A stretch of DNA of 64,000 nt from Rhizobium ruizarguesonis (GTDB lineage Bacteria; Pseudomonadota; Alphaproteobacteria; Rhizobiales; Rhizobiaceae), in NCBI RefSeq assembly GCF_012349115.1, contig NZ_PQIG01000084.1, positions 1-64,000 of the forward strand, written 5' to 3'. The translations under genes and the position numbers were made by a program. The notes beneath the pieces were generated by a model that had not been told where the DNA came from, did no database searches, and worked only from the letters and a program-made list of their open reading frames with translations. Positions 55,719-64,000 of the stretch are shown here, one piece after another. Positions within the stretch are counted from its first letter, which is position 1. Each line of letters begins with the position of its first letter.

Positions 55719-56171
55719 TTAGCGCCCGATATCCGGCACTTTTGCCATCAAGATAGCAAGGGGTGAGGAAACGCCCGTGAGCAACCGCAATGCGGGAAGC
55801 GAAAATCCAGTGGCAAGGCTGACGATTTCGCCTTCAGGGGGCACCCGGTTTTCACCGGAAGCGCTGCCCGGAAGCACGGCATAATGCATGACCGCCTGGG
55901 GAACATGGTCCTGATGAACAATGCCGGTGCCGCGAAGCTCGATCAGTCCGGCGATCGACGGCGGGCATGCGGCGATGACCGCGCCGGCCTCTTCCGACAA
56001 AAAGACCTGGTCGTCGGCGACCAGTGCCGTGAACAATCCGAGGCGGCGCGCCTCCGTCATGCAGGTAAAGGCCAGCATCGATTTGCCCCAGCCGGAAGGC
56101 CCGCTGAACAGCAGTCCCGTCTTGCCGACGACGATCGCGGTCGCATGGATGTTGAAACCTGCCTCGGTCAT
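55719..56171 (-). CDS. hprK: short HPr kinase/phosphorylase
   Basis: A 150-residue protein with only the C-terminal catalytic domain of HprK. Walker A GPSGWGKSML (about 24-33); VADDQVFLSEEA and LIELRGTGIVHQ (the HprK signature, in this group changed at the usual G-V/I site). The N-terminal domain of about 130 residues found in Firmicutes HprK (total about 310) is absent, as in other alphaproteobacteria. It phosphorylates HPr on the serine. It overlaps chvG by 4 bases (ATGA), which links it to envelope signalling. Confidence 0.93.
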   Translation of the reverse strand: MTEAGFNIHATAIVVGKTGLLFSGPSGWGKSMLAFTCMTEARRLGLFTALVADDQVFLSEEAGAVIAACPPSIAGLIELRGTGIVHQDHVPQAVMHYAVLPGSASGENRVPPEGEIVSLATGFSLPALRLLTGVSSPLAILMAKVPDIGR

Positions 56172-57958
56172 GCTGCAGTGCCGACTGGCAAAGAGAGGAT
56201 GAAGCGCGCGCCGAGCACATGCCCGCCTTCGGCATCGATGATGTTTTCGGCTCTCAGCGAACCGCCATGCGCTTCGGCGATCTGCCGGCTGATCGAAAGG
56301 CCGAGCCCCGAATTCTGGCCGAAGCCTTCCGCCTCCGGCCGGTCCGTATAGAAGCGCTCGAAGATGCGGTCGATATTTTCCGCCTGGATGCCGGGACCGT
56401 TGTCTTCGATCGTGGTGACGCAGCGCGAACGTGTCCGCACCAGCCGCACGGTAATCTTGCCGCCCTTTTCCGGCACGAAAGAGCGGGCATTCTCGATCAG
56501 GTTGGCGATGATCTGGCCGATGCGCAGATCGTGGCCGTTGACGACAAAGCGCGTCTTGACGTTCGGTTTGCGTTCGACGGCATATTCGATCTGCACCTGC
56601 TTCTTGCTGCTCCTGACCTGGCGTGACACCTCGATGAGGTCGCGCAGCAGCACCTCCATGTCGACCGAGCCGGCATCGACGCGTGCGAGTTCGGCATCAA
56701 GGCGCGAAGCGTCGGAGATATCGCTGATCAGCCGGTCGAGGCGGCGGACGTCATGCTGGATGACGTCCATCAGCCGTTTCTTGGAATCGTCGGATTTGGC
56801 AAGCGGCAGCGTTTCGACGGCGCTGCGCAGCGAGGTCAGCGGATTCTTGAGCTCGTGGCTGACATCGGCCGCGAAACTCTCGATCGCATCGATGCGGTCG
56901 TAGAGCGCCGTCGTCATCTCGCGCAGTGCGATGGAAAGATTGCCGATTTCATCCTGGCGGGCGGAGAAGTCGGGGATCTCTTCACGCGCCTTGGCCCCAC
57001 GCCGCACACGGATGGCAGCCGCCGAAAGGCGGCGCAGCGGATTGGCGATCGTCGATGAAAGCACCAGCGAAAGCAGCACGTTGACGAGTGTCGCGACGCC
57101 GAAGACGCGCATGATGGCAAGCCGCTCGGCATGAACGATATTGTCGATGTCGCCCGCCTGCGTCGACAGGAGCAGCACCCCGAGCACGGCGCGGAAACGC
57201 TGGATCGGCACGGCGACGGAAACGATGAGTTCGCCTTTCTCGGTGGTGCGCACGACCGCACCGCGCACGCCGGTCAGTGCGTTCATCACTTCGGGATAGA
57301 TCGAGCCATCACCGCCCGGCGCTTCCTTGTAGAGCGGCAGATTGCCGGGCTGCAGTGCCTTGTTGAACAGAGTGGCGAACCACTCGCTCCAGGTCTGTTT
57401 CTCCTCTTCAACAGGCGGCAGGTCAAAGCGCAGCACCTGGCCGCGCGAATAGAGATGGCGCGAATCGAGCAGCAGATTGGCGTCGGCATCGAAGATGCGG
57501 GCGCGTGTGCGCGTCGGAGAGATCAGCCGGCGCAGCACCGGCGCGACCTTTTCAGGATCGATCGGAAATTCGAGGTCCTCGTCGTTCGGCACCGGGGTGA
57601 TGCTCTGGCCGGCCTGTAGCTCGAGCAGCTTCTGCGGATCGATGGTGATCGAGTTGGTATCGACCGACGCGGAGGCCGAAATGGCGCCGGCGATGATCTC
57701 GCCCTGCGTCAACAGGCTTTCGGCGCGGGCGTCGATCAATCCCTCGCGAAACTGGTTGAGATAGAGGATGCCGCCGACGAGCACCACCAGTGCGACGAGA
57801 TTGAAGAACAGGATGCGACGCGTCAGGCTCGAAAAGACGGCATTGCCGAAGATCCGGCGGATCAGCGTGAAGGGATGCGACCAACGGCGGCCTCGGACGC
57901 GACGGGTGCTCACGCCCTCCGCGTCGTCCAGATCCCTTTCCTGCACCAACTGTGCCAA
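56168..57958 (-). CDS. chvG: ChvG (ExoS-type) sensor histidine kinase
   Basis: A 596-residue membrane histidine kinase, the acid/envelope sensor of rhizobia. N-terminal TM segment (IRRIFGNAVFSSLTRRILFF, then NLVALVVLVGGILYL; about 30-60), a periplasmic domain (about 65-270), second TM (about 285-305), HAMP, then the H-box FAADVSHELKNPLTSLRSA with phospho-histidine, and HATPase (NLIENARSF, DNGPGI, GLGLSI). TTG at 57958 with AGGG upstream is the likely start; a GTG four codons on is an alternative. It follows chvI across a RIME element, and is translationally linked to hprK. Confidence 0.96.
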   Translation of the reverse strand: MAQLVQERDLDDAEGVSTRRVRGRRWSHPFTLIRRIFGNAVFSSLTRRILFFNLVALVVLVGGILYLNQFREGLIDARAESLLTQGEIIAGAISASASVDTNSITIDPQKLLELQAGQSITPVPNDEDLEFPIDPEKVAPVLRRLISPTRTRARIFDADANLLLDSRHLYSRGQVLRFDLPPVEEEKQTWSEWFATLFNKALQPGNLPLYKEAPGGDGSIYPEVMNALTGVRGAVVRTTEKGELIVSVAVPIQRFRAVLGVLLLSTQAGDIDNIVHAERLAIMRVFGVATLVNVLLSLVLSSTIANPLRRLSAAAIRVRRGAKAREEIPDFSARQDEIGNLSIALREMTTALYDRIDAIESFAADVSHELKNPLTSLRSAVETLPLAKSDDSKKRLMDVIQHDVRRLDRLISDISDASRLDAELARVDAGSVDMEVLLRDLIEVSRQVRSSKKQVQIEYAVERKPNVKTRFVVNGHDLRIGQIIANLIENARSFVPEKGGKITVRLVRTRSRCVTTIEDNGPGIQAENIDRIFERFYTDRPEAEGFGQNSGLGLSISRQIAEAHGGSLRAENIIDAEGGHVLGARFILSLPVGTAA

Positions 57959-58019
57959 TGACAGGCCCTTTCGAAGGGCGGAGGCCGGATGGACCGGCCG
58001 CTGCCCTCAACATTTCCGA

Positions 58020-58118
58020 CAGCGCCGCGCGTCTTTTCAGACGCGCAAAGGACGCTGCAACATTTTAACTGCTGCATAATTTCTCCTTAAATCGAAATCC
58101 GATTTAAGGAATTATGCA
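58020..58118. repeat. RIME-type element in the chvI-chvG gap, copy 3
   Basis: Palindrome 1 (CAGCGCCGCGCGTC...GACGCGCAAAGGACGCTG, 58020-58057) and palindrome 2 (TGCATAATTT...AATTATGCA, 58073-58118), in the same order as copy 1. Elements of this type were first described in this chvI-chvG interval in Rhizobium. Confidence 0.88.
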
Positions 58119-58140
58119 ATTGCGCTGCGCCGCTCGGGGC

Positions 58141-58893
58141 CTAAGCTGCTTCGCGGAAGCGGTATCCCACTCCGTAGAGTGTTTCAATCATATCAAAGTC
58201 GGTGTCGACCATCTTGAATTTCTTGCGCAGCCGCTTGATGTGGCTGTCGATGGTTCGGTCGTCGACATAGACTTGCTCGTCATAGGCTGCGTCCATTAGC
58301 GCGTCGCGGCTCTTGACGACGCCGGGGCGCTGCGCCAGCGAATGCAGGATCAAGAACTCGGTCACCGTCAGCGTCACGGCCTCACCCTTCCAGGTACAGG
58401 TATGGCGTTCCTGGTCCATGACCAGCTGACCGCGCTCCAGCGAGCGGGCCTGCTGCACCGCGCCGGTCTTCGGCGCGCCAGTGGGGCTGGTGCCGGCGGC
58501 GGCGGCTTCACGGCTTGACGCGCGGCGCAGGACGGCGCGCACGCGCTCCACCAGCAAACGCTGCGAAAAAGGCTTGGTGATGAAATCGTCGGCGCCCATC
58601 TTCAAGCCGAAGAGCTCGTCGATCTCTTCATCTTTGGAGGTGAGGAAGATGACGGGAATATCCGACTTCTGCCGCAGGCGGCGCAGCAGTTCCATGCCAT
58701 CCATACGCGGCATCTTGATGTCGAAGATCGCCAGCTGCGGCGGTCGCGCCAGAAGGCCGTCGAGCGCTGAGGCACCGTCCGTATACGTCTCGACCTTATA
58801 TCCTTCGGCCTCCAGTGCGATCGACACCGAGGTAAGGATGTTGCGGTCGTCATCAACGAGCGCGATTGTCGGCATGGTGTTGGTCTCCGTCAT
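58141..58893 (-). CDS. chvI: ChvI response regulator
   Basis: A 250-residue OmpR-type response regulator. Receiver: IALVDDDRNI and phospho-acceptor D58 in IFDIKMPRMDGMEL, SKDEE and the K in FITKPFS. DNA-binding winged helix: LTVTEFLILHSLAQRPG and VDDRTIDSHIKRLRKKF. With ChvG it controls envelope, exopolysaccharide and acid-response genes. ATG at 58893 is used; ATG at 58875 (GGAG nine bases upstream) is about equally plausible. Confidence 0.96.
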   Translation of the reverse strand: MTETNTMPTIALVDDDRNILTSVSIALEAEGYKVETYTDGASALDGLLARPPQLAIFDIKMPRMDGMELLRRLRQKSDIPVIFLTSKDEEIDELFGLKMGADDFITKPFSQRLLVERVRAVLRRASSREAAAAGTSPTGAPKTGAVQQARSLERGQLVMDQERHTCTWKGEAVTLTVTEFLILHSLAQRPGVVKSRDALMDAAYDEQVYVDDRTIDSHIKRLRKKFKMVDTDFDMIETLYGVGYRFREAA

Positions 58894-59213
58894 CAGTGCG
58901 CATTCTCCCGGATTTTGGTCTCCCCAGGCGGTCTCAGTGACCGGATGCGCTTATGGAGGATAAAGGTGGAACAAATTGTGGCAAAGATAAAGGGGATGAT
59001 TGTCGTAAAATTCGCTATCAATCTTAAGTAGTGCGTCGAAATGTTTAAACGCAGCCTTTTCAAACGATTTAAAATTGAGCGGATAAATTTAAATCGATTA
59101 ATTATTTGATATCACTGCACTTTCTCAAGTTTTCCGTCTTGTGTTTTAAAATTTCTGCCCGTATTTTCGCGCTCAGTGTTAACGGCAACGAGCCTGAGCG
59201 AAGGGAACTAGCC
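58894..59213. promoter_or_regulatory. divergent promoter region chvI / pckA (320 bases, no gene)
   Basis: The stretch between 59030 and 59110 is strongly AT-rich compared with its surroundings (TTAAAATTGAGCGGATAAATTTAAATC-type sequence), and no ORF with family features is present. Both promoters must lie here. I cannot assign exact -35/-10 elements or ChvI boxes. Confidence 0.6.
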
Positions 59214-60824
<1,611 letters not shown>

Positions 60825-60833
60825 GGCGAACAG

Positions 60834-60877
60834 GCAATTCCAGCAAAACTGCGCAGCGGTTTTGCGTCCGGAATTGC
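60834..60877. repeat. short palindrome related to family 2
   Basis: GGCAATTCCAGCAAAACTG...GTTTTGCGTCCGGAATTGC: an imperfect palindrome sharing the GCAGCGGTTTTGCG core of the 38541 element, but with different arms. It lies after pckA. Confidence 0.55.
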
Positions 60878-60950
60878 GTGAAAACAAAAAGCGCGAGCGA
60901 TCCGTACTTCCAAGAAGAATGGAATGCTCCAATCTCTGACTCACGTGAAA

Positions 60951-60978
60951 CCCGGCATCGCAGGATGCCGGGTTTTTC
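60951..60978 (+). terminator. terminator after pckA
   Basis: A 9-bp stem (CCCGGCATC at 60951-60959 with GATGCCGGG at 60964-60972, loop GCAG) followed by TTTTTCTT. Confidence 0.88.
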
Positions 60979-61030
60979 TTGATGACGGCCGATATTTTCA
61001 ATTCGCCGCTGATGTGAGATAGAACGCCGC

Positions 61031-61471
61031 ATGGCCAGCGACGCTCTCTATATCGATGACAGGATCACCATCGCGGGATGGGAGCTGACGGAACAGTTCG
61101 TTCTGGCGGGCGGCCCCGGCGGGCAGAATGTCAACAAGGTCTCGACCGCCGTCCAGCTATTCTTCAACATCCAGAATTCGCCGTCCCTGAATGATCGTGT
61201 CAAAACCAATGCGATCAAGCTCGCCGGCCGGCGTTTGTCGAAGGAAGGCGTGTTGATGATAGAGGCGAGCCGGTTTCGCAGCCAGGACCGCAACCGCGAG
61301 GATGCGCGCGAGCGGCTGAAGGAACTGATCCTGGAGGCTGCCAAGCCGCCGCCGCCGCCGCGCAAGAAGACCAAGCCGACCAAGGGTTCGGTCGAACGCC
61401 GCCTGAAAGAAAAATCCGGTCGCTCCGAAGTCAAGAAAATGCGCGGCCGCCCCGGCGGTGGCAGTGAATGA
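61031..61471 (+). CDS. arfB: alternative ribosome-rescue factor ArfB (YaeJ)
   Basis: A 146-residue peptidyl-tRNA hydrolase that frees stalled ribosomes. The catalytic GGQ is at 30-32 in LAGGPGGQNVNKVST; the C-terminal basic tail (PPPPPRKKTKPTKG, RRLKEKSGRSEVKKMRG) enters the mRNA channel. Length fits ArfB and not release factors RF1/RF2. It overlaps the alkB gene by about 14 bases. Confidence 0.94.
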   Translation: MASDALYIDDRITIAGWELTEQFVLAGGPGGQNVNKVSTAVQLFFNIQNSPSLNDRVKTNAIKLAGRRLSKEGVLMIEASRFRSQDRNREDARERLKELILEAAKPPPPPRKKTKPTKGSVERRLKEKSGRSEVKKMRGRPGGGSE

Positions 61472-62084
61472 CATGCCGGAGCTCTTGAACGGCATTCGCC
61501 ATCTTCCCGGTTATCTCGACCGTGCGCGTCAGGAGGCATTGGTCGAGATTATCCGCATTGTCGTCGCCGAAGCGCCGCTTTATGTGCCCGCCATGCCGGG
61601 CACCGGCAAGCCGATGTCCGTGCGCATGACCAATTGCGGGCCGCTCGGCTGGGTGACGGACAAAGAACGCGGCTATCGCTACCAGCCGATGCATCCGGCA
61701 ACCGGCAGGCCCTGGCCTGATATGCCGCAGCAATTGCTCGATATCTGGAATGATGTTTCAGGTTACGACAAGCCGCCGGAAGCCTGCCTCGTTAATCTCT
61801 ACTCCGACGAAGCGCGCATGGGCCTGCATCAGGACAAGGATGAACAGGATCTGCAGGCCCCAGTGGTCTCGATCTCGCTCGGCAATAGCTGCCTCTTTCG
61901 CGTCGGCGGCCTCAATCGCAATGATCGTACGCTATCTTTCAAGCTTTCGAGCGGCGATCTGGTCGTGCTGGGCGGCGAGGGGAGGCTGTGTTTCCATGGC
62001 GTCGACCGCATTCATCCGGCGACGTCGACGCTGCTGAAGAATGGTGGCCGCATCAATCTGACGCTGCGCCGCGTCAATTCCTAA
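61458..62084 (+). CDS. alkB: AlkB-type 2-oxoglutarate dioxygenase
   Basis: A 208-residue Fe(II)/2-OG dioxygenase that repairs alkylated bases. Iron ligands: H and D in GLHQDKDEQD and the later H in FHGVDRIHP; 2-OG site R in GGRINLTLRRV. The YLYSDEARMG-like NLYSDEARMG is also diagnostic. Starts are uncertain: GTG 61458, GTG 61464 and ATG 61473 are all possible, none with a strong ribosome site. It is translated right after arfB. Confidence 0.94.
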   Translation: MAVNDMPELLNGIRHLPGYLDRARQEALVEIIRIVVAEAPLYVPAMPGTGKPMSVRMTNCGPLGWVTDKERGYRYQPMHPATGRPWPDMPQQLLDIWNDVSGYDKPPEACLVNLYSDEARMGLHQDKDEQDLQAPVVSISLGNSCLFRVGGLNRNDRTLSFKLSSGDLVVLGGEGRLCFHGVDRIHPATSTLLKNGGRINLTLRRVNS

Positions 62085-62098
62085 AACACAATCTGCTG

Positions 62099-63094
62099 CT
62101 ACAGTTTTCGCAGCGCGACCTGTTCGATCAGGTGATCCTTGCCCTTTTTCAGGATGAGATCGGCGCGTGGACGCGTCGGCAGAATGTTCTGCCGCAGGTT
62201 CTTCAGGTTGATGTTTGCCCAAAGATCCTCGGCGATTTCCAGCGCTTCAGCGTCGCTGATCGAGGCATAGCGATGGAAATAAGAATTCGGATCGCGGAAG
62301 GCGGTCTCGCGCAGCCGCATGAAGCGCGTGACATACCAGTTGTGGATCTCGTCTTCCGCGGCATCGATATAGATCGAGAAGTCGAAGAAGTCGGAGACCA
62401 TCGGCACGATCTTGCCGCCGGCCGGCAGGTCGCGCGATTGCAGCACGTTGATGCCCTCGAAGATCAAGATGTCGGGCCGGTCGACGATCTTGTATTCGTC
62501 CGGCAGCACGTCGTAGACGAGGTGCGAATAGCTGGGCGCCTTCACATCCGGCCGCCCGGCCTTGATCGCAGAGAGGAAGCGCAGGATCGCACCCGTGTCG
62601 TAGCTTTCCGGAAAGCCCTTGCGCTGCATCAGCTTTTCCCGCTGCAGCACGGCGTTCGGATGCAGGAAGCCGTCGGTGGTGACGAGATCGACCTTCGGAC
62701 TGGAAGGCCAGCGCCCCAAGAGCTCCTTGAGGATACGGGCGGTGGTCGATTTTCCCACAGCGACCGAGCCGGCGATGCCGATGACGAAGGGCGTCTTCGT
62801 CACATCGGACAGGCTGAGGAAGCGGTTGCGCTGTTCGAACAGCATCTGCGAGGATTCGACATGTGCCGAGAGCAGCCGCGACAGCGACAGATAGATGCGC
62901 CGGACCTCGTCGAGATCGATCGGGTCGCCCATCGAACGCAACCGTTTCACCTCGTCGCTCGTCAGCGTCAACGGCGTGTCGGCGCGGAATTTCGCCCATT
63001 GTTCGGAAGAGAAGAAGTGGTAGGGCGAATAGGATTCCGCCTGGAAGTGATCCAACGTTTCCGGCACTCCGATAATCTCAGTCGCGATACTCAT
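62099..63094 (-). CDS. coaA: pantothenate kinase, type I
   Basis: A 331-residue kinase for the first step of CoA synthesis, feedback-regulated by CoA in E. coli. P-loop IGIAGSVAVGKSTTA, GRWPSSPKVDLVTTDGFLHP, KGFPESYD and the IDAAEDEIHNWYVTRFMRLR blocks are type I features. It overlaps hisE by 4 bases. Confidence 0.97.
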   Translation of the reverse strand: MSIATEIIGVPETLDHFQAESYSPYHFFSSEQWAKFRADTPLTLTSDEVKRLRSMGDPIDLDEVRRIYLSLSRLLSAHVESSQMLFEQRNRFLSLSDVTKTPFVIGIAGSVAVGKSTTARILKELLGRWPSSPKVDLVTTDGFLHPNAVLQREKLMQRKGFPESYDTGAILRFLSAIKAGRPDVKAPSYSHLVYDVLPDEYKIVDRPDILIFEGINVLQSRDLPAGGKIVPMVSDFFDFSIYIDAAEDEIHNWYVTRFMRLRETAFRDPNSYFHRYASISDAEALEIAEDLWANINLKNLRQNILPTRPRADLILKKGKDHLIEQVALRKL

Positions 63095-63414
63095 GAACTC
63101 TGCCGGCTGGCCTTTTCCTTGAGGCCGGACTGCGCGGTTCTGCGCTCGAGTTCGGCCATGACATTCTCTAACGGTATTTCAGCAATCTTCAATACGACCA
63201 ATAGGTGATAGAGCACATCGGCGGCCTCGTAGGTCAGATTGTCGCGGTCGCCGGTCACCGCCGCCATCACGGCTTCGATCGCTTCTTCGCCGAGTTTCTT
63301 TGCCGCTTTCGGCTGGCCGGCGGCCACGAGCTTGGCTGTCCAGGATTGCTCCGGCGAGGCTTTCGATCGCTCTTCGACGATGCTTTCGAGATCGGAAAGG
63401 GAAAATCCGCTCAT
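63091..63414 (-). CDS. hisE: phosphoribosyl-ATP pyrophosphohydrolase
   Basis: A 107-residue hydrolase for the second step of histidine synthesis. It is all-alpha of the MazG-like family: KKLGEEAIEAVMAAVTGDRD and LTYEAADVLYHLLVVL carry the metal-binding acidic residues. ATG at 63414 (MSGFSLSDLE) is the family start. It lies 17 bases after hisF, and is a separate gene rather than fused to hisI. Confidence 0.96.
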   Translation of the reverse strand: MSGFSLSDLESIVEERSKASPEQSWTAKLVAAGQPKAAKKLGEEAIEAVMAAVTGDRDNLTYEAADVLYHLLVVLKIAEIPLENVMAELERRTAQSGLKEKASRQSS

Positions 63415-63431
63415 ATGTCCGCTTTCAAGGT

Positions 63432-64000
63432 TCAGTCGAGACGCATGTCGATGCCGCACTTCGACATATAGTGCTTCGCCTCGCTGACGGAATAGGTGCC
63501 AAAGTGGAAGATCGACGCGGCAAGCACCGCATTGGCATGGCCCTCCTTCACCCCGGCGACGAGATCGTCGAGATCGCCGACGCCGCCGGAGGCGATCACC
63601 GGCACACGCACCGCATCGGCGATCGCTCGCGTCAGTTCCAGATCGTAGCCGACCTTGGTGCCGTCACGGTCCATCGAGGTGACCAAGAGCTCGCCAGCGC
63701 CGCGCGCCACCATCTTCTGGGCGAATTCGATGGCATCGATGCCGGTCGCGTTGCGGCCGCCATGGGTATAGATTTCCCAGGCGCTAAGATTGTCGCCGCC
63801 GACCGCTTGGGTGCGCCTGCGCTTGGCATCGATCGACACGACGATGCACTGGTCGCCGAACTTGTCGGCCGCCTCGGCAACGAAGTCGGGATTGCTGACG
63901 GCTGCCGAATTGATCGAGACCTTGTCGGCGCCGCACAGCAGCAGTTTGCGGATATCAGCGATGGTACGCACCCCGCCACCGACCGTCAGCGGCATGAAGC
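63432..64000 (-). CDS. hisF: imidazole glycerol phosphate synthase cyclase subunit (5' part off the right edge)
   Basis: The window holds the C-terminal 189 residues or so of HisF, a TIM barrel that closes the imidazole ring using ammonia from HisH. Visible: PLTVGGGVRTIADIRKLLL, the catalytic aspartate in CIVVSIDAKRRR, LVTSMDRDGTKVGYDL, ASGGVGDLDDLVAG phosphate loops. The N-terminal DVxxGRVVKG aspartate lies outside. It runs into the hisE-coaA pair. Confidence 0.97.
   Translation of the reverse strand, partial: FMPLTVGGGVRTIADIRKLLLCGADKVSINSAAVSNPDFVAEAADKFGDQCIVVSIDAKRRRTQAVGGDNLSAWEIYTHGGRNATGIDAIEFAQKMVARGAGELLVTSMDRDGTKVGYDLELTRAIADAVRVPVIASGGVGDLDDLVAGVKEGHANAVLAASIFHFGTYSVSEAKHYMSKCGIDMRLD

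Overview
The window is a stretch of core chromosome from an alphaproteobacterium of the Rhizobiales, most likely Rhizobium of the etli/leguminosarum group. The evidence is the high-GC codon use, the hemE / ppsR-maf-aroE-coaE-dnaQ arrangement around a replication origin, the hprK-manX-hpr and chvG-chvI-pckA neighbourhood, an intracellular PHB depolymerase, GANTC (CcrM-type) sites, and dispersed palindromic repeats of the Rhizobium intergenic mosaic (RIME) type. No tRNA, rRNA, IS element, prophage or CRISPR was seen; this is vertically inherited housekeeping DNA.

Layout. 1-5.5 kb: 5' part of an acetyl-CoA synthetase gene, the DUF1013 transcription regulator trcR, a lone flagellin gene, a propionyl-CoA synthetase-like gene and a YggS-type PLP protein. 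5.7-9.9 kb: leuS-lptE-holA. 10-18.8 kb: a leftward block parB, parA, rsmG, mnmG, mnmE, rho, hemJ, hemE. 18.8-19.2 kb: a gene-free, AT-rich segment with DnaA boxes, the presumed chromosomal oriC, with four parS sites within 7 kb. 19.2-22.8 kb: a rightward block ppsR-maf-aroE-coaE-dnaQ. 22.9-29.4 kb: secB and fxsA (leftward), then timA-like, mltA, smr, an XRE regulator and gyrB (rightward). 29.5-35.6 kb: small metabolic and unknown genes (nitroreductase, DUF2218, glutathionyl-hydroquinone reductase, FAH family, phaZ, DUF2852, YgjP-type peptidase). 35.8-41 kb: trpF-trpB-trpA, accD, folC. 41-53 kb: a leftward block trxA, addA, addB, murU, a tsaE-amgK fusion and divL. 53.2-58.9 kb: ahcY, then HPr, EIIA-Man, short HprK, ChvG, ChvI. 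59.2-64 kb: pckA, arfB, alkB, and leftward coaA, hisE and a partial hisF.

How the genes work together. Replication and segregation functions (oriC, parS, ParA/ParB, HolA, DnaQ, GyrB) and cell-cycle regulators (TrcR, DivL) are concentrated here, and transcription tends to run away from oriC on both sides. AddAB serves double-strand break repair. MurU and the kinase half of the TsaE fusion together suggest salvage of cell-wall amino sugars. HPr, EIIA-Man and a truncated HPr kinase form a sugar-permease-less regulatory PTS transcribed in line with the ChvG-ChvI envelope/acid two-component system, next to the gluconeogenic pckA. Several intergenic regions carry two families of palindromic repeats, some of which supply the stop codons of neighbouring genes. 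I saw no clearly undescribed multi-gene system. The points most worth a second look are the Fe-S-cysteine-free AddB, the zinc-finger-less AccD, the TsaE-kinase fusion, the DUF2218 gene bracketed by repeats, and the signal-peptide-less MltA.
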